Part shown: positions 61,334-64,000 of the stretch, in pieces | Layout: each line of letters opens with the position of its first letter | Position numbering within the stretch: the stretch's first letter is position 1 | Origin: Sediminicola sp040566555 | GTDB lineage: Bacteria > Bacteroidota > Bacteroidia > Flavobacteriales > Flavobacteriaceae | Length of the DNA stretch: 64,000 bases | Direction of reading: 5' to 3' | Assembly (NCBI RefSeq): GCF_040566555.1 | Contig: NZ_JBEWYP010000009.1 | Coordinates: forward strand, 81,236 to 145,235 | Program-made: the position numbers and the translations under genes | The notes under the pieces: generated by a model | What the model was told of the DNA's origin: nothing | The model's input: the letters and a program-made list of their open reading frames with translations, nothing else | The model's database searches: none

Positions 61334-63322
61334 ATGAGATATTTAGTAGTACTTCTATTTATATGTAATTCAGCTTTTTTTTACGGTCAAGATCTGCCTG
61401 CCTTAAGGGTGAGTGAAAAGGATACAGCCTCCTTTTCGCCCATTCAGAAACCAAAACCATTCTCAAAAGGCAAGGTTGAACCGGAATTTACGATAAAGGA
61501 CTACAAGATTATATCCTATGCCAGGGACACCACCTTCTTGGATACTACAATTTCTATTCAAAAGGAATACAAATACAATTTTCTGCGAAAGGACAACTTT
61601 GAACTTATGCCTTTTTCCAATATTGGGCAACCTTATAATAGTCTGGGCGTAACAGTTAAGCAAAACACATTGTATCCTTCCCTAGGAGCAGAGGCCAAAC
61701 ATTTCAATTATATGGAAGTGGAAGACATTAAGTATTATAGGGTGCCTACTCCTATGACCGAATTGATGTTTAAGACTACGTTGGAACAAGGGCAGTTATT
61801 GGATGCATTGCTAACTTTTAATATGACTCCCCGCTTAAATATTTCTTTGGCATACAAGGGATTTAGGTCCCTAGGGAAATATCAGTTCAATGAGGCCGAA
61901 TCGGGTAACTTTAGAACTTCTGCCACCTATGAAACCAAAAGTGGAAGGTATAGGCTACGTACCCATATAGCGGCACAGGATCTTTTATCAGAGGAAAATG
62001 GTGGGCTATCCAATAAGGAACTTCAATTTGAATCAGGCAATACAAGCTTTACGGATCGATCTAGGATAGATGTTAATTTTACAAATGCCAACAATAAGGT
62101 GTTGGGCAAAAGGTACTTTTTTGAACAGGAATATGATCTCTTTAAAAAGAGCAAGGATACTACCAGGTCCAGGGAGAATTATCTCACCCTTGGACACCAA
62201 TTCAATTATGAGACCAAATATTATCAATTTAGTCAAACGGTCCAGGACGATTATTTTGGCGATGCGTTTGTTAGTGCAATAACAGATAAGGCAAATTTGA
62301 AGACTATGTATAACCAAGGTTATGTGGAGTTGGGCAATAAGACGTTAGGGATATTAAAGGGAAATATAGCCTTGTACAATTACAACTACTTTTTTGACAG
62401 TAAGTTGATCAACGCCTCGGGGGAGGAGATATCCAACCAATTAAAGGGCGAAGAGATTACCGTTGGCGCACAATATGGGAAAACAATAGGTGGATTCAAA
62501 TTGAATGGTGGAATAGATTATGGAGTGTCGGGTGAGTTAACGGGTAGTGTTATAAATGCCGCCGCTAGCTACCAACTTAAATCTGGGGCAAAAGCGACGT
62601 TTGGTATAAATTCATCCAGTAAAATGCCAAATTTCAATTACCTGTTATATCAAAGTGACTATGTCAACTACAATTGGCAGAACAATGAGGTTTTTGAAAA
62701 GGAACGTGTCAACGGTTTACTATTGGGGTTGGACTCCAAATTATTGGGAAGCCTTTCTGCTGAATACAATATCATTGATAACTATACCTATTTCACATCA
62801 ACTGCCTCCCAGGAGCAGATAGATGCCGGAGAGGAAAATGCCGCTGTAAGTCCCTTTCAAGAGGGCAACAGTGTTACGTATCTCAAGATTAAGTATAATA
62901 AGGAGTTTAAGGTGGGGAATTTTGCCCTGAACAATACGGTAATGTACCAACAGGTAGATCAAACGAATAATGTCCTAAATGTGCCCCAGCTGGTGACCAG
63001 GAATACCTTATACTTTTCCAAGGATGTATTCGATAGGGCCATGCACCTACAGACAGGCGTCACCTTTAAGTATTTCACCTCCTATAATATGGATGCCTAT
63101 AATCCCTTACTTGGGGAATTCTATATTCAGAATCGTGAAGAACTTGGGGGTTATCCTTTGTTGGATTTCTTTATTAATGCAAAGGTGAAACAGACCAGGC
63201 TCTTCCTAAAAGCAGAGCATTTCAATTCTTCCTTCTCAGGATTTAACTTTTATTCGGCCCCAAACTACCCATACAGGGATTTTGTGATCCGTTTTGGTCT
63301 TGTTTGGAATTTCTTCTCCTAA
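61334..63322 (+). CDS. Putative outer-membrane porin (Porin_10-like)
   Basis: A 662-residue protein with a signal peptide (MRYLVVLLFICNSAFFYG, cut before QD). The family blocks are FELMPFSNIGQPYNSLG, YMEVEDIKYYRVPTPMTELM, MTPRLNISLAYKGFRSLGKY and the ending FVIRFGLVWNFFS with terminal aromatics, all as in the Bacteroidota 'putative porin' family. It forms a large beta-barrel in the outer membrane; its solute is unknown. Divergent from the T9SS gene across 167 bases. Monocistronic: the next transcribed unit is the rRNA operon. Confidence 0.9.
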   Translation: MRYLVVLLFICNSAFFYGQDLPALRVSEKDTASFSPIQKPKPFSKGKVEPEFTIKDYKIISYARDTTFLDTTISIQKEYKYNFLRKDNFELMPFSNIGQPYNSLGVTVKQNTLYPSLGAEAKHFNYMEVEDIKYYRVPTPMTELMFKTTLEQGQLLDALLTFNMTPRLNISLAYKGFRSLGKYQFNEAESGNFRTSATYETKSGRYRLRTHIAAQDLLSEENGGLSNKELQFESGNTSFTDRSRIDVNFTNANNKVLGKRYFFEQEYDLFKKSKDTTRSRENYLTLGHQFNYETKYYQFSQTVQDDYFGDAFVSAITDKANLKTMYNQGYVELGNKTLGILKGNIALYNYNYFFDSKLINASGEEISNQLKGEEITVGAQYGKTIGGFKLNGGIDYGVSGELTGSVINAAASYQLKSGAKATFGINSSSKMPNFNYLLYQSDYVNYNWQNNEVFEKERVNGLLLGLDSKLLGSLSAEYNIIDNYTYFTSTASQEQIDAGEENAAVSPFQEGNSVTYLKIKYNKEFKVGNFALNNTVMYQQVDQTNNVLNVPQLVTRNTLYFSKDVFDRAMHLQTGVTFKYFTSYNMDAYNPLLGEFYIQNREELGGYPLLDFFINAKVKQTRLFLKAEHFNSSFSGFNFYSAPNYPYRDFVIRFGLVWNFFS

Positions 63323-63594
63323 TTATATGGGGGCTTCTGCCGGAATAGGGCAGAACCAGGCTTTCGCTACTCGCTTTTGCCTTTTTTTTTTTGATCAGTT
63401 TTGAGAGAAGGAACTCTCCAATCTGCCGATTTTAATCATAAGGCCTAAATAGTAGTGGTCTGGGCAAAGAGCTCAGACAAGGAGCTCAATCCTTGCCCCA
63501 AGATAAACGTCCATTTTTTTCCGCTCGTAAATCCTTGTATTATAAGGTGTTCTGATGGGCTCAAAAAAAAGTTGAAAAAAAGGCAAAAAAAAGT
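63323..63594. other. Gene-free leader of the rRNA operon
   Basis: It contains a weak inverted repeat (GCTTCTGCC at 63332-63340 with GGCAGAACC nearby) and a T-tract around 63386-63395 that may end the porin transcript. Open frames on both strands here are short and have no gene-like features. Confidence 0.55.
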
Positions 63595-63626
63595 GTTGTG
63601 GTATTGTGGAAAGGTTGTAGGTTTGC
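63595..63626 (+). promoter_or_regulatory. rRNA operon promoter P1
   Basis: GTTG (63595-63598), 19-base spacer, TAGGTTTGC (63618-63626). It has the Bacteroidota form TTTG-N19-TAnnTTTGC, with one mismatch in the -33 element. Confidence 0.75.
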
Positions 63627-63731
63627 AGCCCGAAACAACGCAGGTTGTGCAGGGAAAAGCGGTCGAGAGGCCATGTTCATTGAAGGTTCTGTAGCAGCGA
63701 AAAAGAAAAGGAAAAAGTTTTTCATTTTTTA

Positions 63732-63763
63732 TTTGCGGGGAACAAAAAGGGTTGTATATTTGC
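63732..63763 (+). promoter_or_regulatory. rRNA operon promoter P2
   Basis: TTTG (63732-63735), exactly 19 bases, TATATTTGC (63755-63763), a perfect match to the Bacteroidota consensus. An A/T-rich stretch precedes it (AAAAAGAAAAGGAAAAAG). It is about 190 bases before the 16S gene and is probably the main rRNA promoter. Confidence 0.9.
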
Positions 63764-63950
63764 ACCCGCTTTGGGAGACAGAGCGACAGAATAAAAACAA
63801 GAATAGACAAGTTCATTGACATATTGTAAGACAGCGTTCAATTACCGGAAACGGTAGTTGGATAAAAAATTGAATAAAATTAGCTTATAGAATACTAAGG
63901 GCTGGGTTCGGACAATTTAAAGTTTGCAGATGTAATAATATTTACAAAAC

Positions 63951-64000
63951 AACGATGAAGAGTTTGATCCTGGCTCAGGATGAACGCTAGCGGCAGGCCT
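63951..64000 (+). rRNA. rrs: 16S rRNA, 5' end only
   Basis: GATGAAGAGTTTGATCCTGG followed by CTCAGGATGAACGCTAGCGG is the conserved first part of 16S rRNA, and AGCGGCAGGC fits the Bacteroidota form. The exact 5' end is set by processing and is placed at about 63951. The gene continues beyond the window. Confidence 0.97.

Noticed and set aside
63445..63822. 125-residue minus frame and two plus frames in the rRNA leader
   Set aside because: They cover both rRNA promoters and have no gene-like composition. The plus frames end near the rRNA transcription start.

Overview
The window is chromosomal DNA from a marine-type member of the Flavobacteriaceae (Bacteroidota). The evidence is lineage-specific: a SusC/SusD pair, a type IX secretion (T9SS) C-terminal sorting domain, GSCFA, DUF5522 and Porin_10-like proteins, no clear Shine-Dalgarno sequences, and promoters of the Bacteroidota form TTTG-N19/20-TAnnTTTGC in front of the tRNA, lysS and rRNA genes. 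The last 50 bases are the 5' end of a 16S rRNA gene. The genus cannot be fixed from this sequence.

Layout. 1-7.2 kb is a loosely packed region of small secreted or lipid-anchored proteins, an LpxR-like outer-membrane protein without a normal start codon, a cysteine-rich protein, a DUF885 protein and one copy of a dispersed repeat. 7.2-15.2 kb is a respiratory island: an alginate-export-family porin, then napD-napA-napB-multiheme cytochrome-NrfC-like ferredoxin-NrfD-like membrane protein. Both transcription units have a TGAC-N4-GTCA palindrome of CRP/FNR type upstream. NapC, NapG and NapH are absent, so electrons probably travel menaquinol > NrfD-like > Fe-S protein > cytochromes > NapA. 15.2-15.7 kb holds a tandem repeat and an initiator tRNA.

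15.7-37 kb is mostly housekeeping: a sodium/alanine symporter, the GTPases Era and Der, a TonB-type barrel, a minus-strand run (M23 peptidase, MerR regulator, LemA, two TPM proteins), alaS, a GSCFA protein, a DUF4230 protein, an aromatic amino acid hydroxylase, a DUF4136 lipoprotein, a tiny DUF5522 gene, and a four-gene operon ending in hemL. 37-51 kb has a large zinc metalloprotease, an SLC13 transporter, lysS, a tiny YqaE/Pmp3 gene, lipB, an OmpA protein with two paralogous DUF3108-like proteins, a large lipoprotein and rnhB. 51-63.3 kb is cell surface: SusC/SusD, a large T9SS-secreted propeller protein translationally coupled to a lipoprotein, and a Porin_10-like barrel. 63.3-64 kb is the rRNA operon leader with two tandem promoters.

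The most interesting part is the nap island: an internally duplicated, tetraheme NapB, a NapC-independent electron-input module, a ferredoxin with a Cys-to-Tyr change in its first cluster motif and a long Cys-bearing extension ahead of its Tat signal, and a shared putative regulator site linking the porin to the reductase genes. No CRISPR array, prophage, insertion sequence or intact integrase gene was seen.
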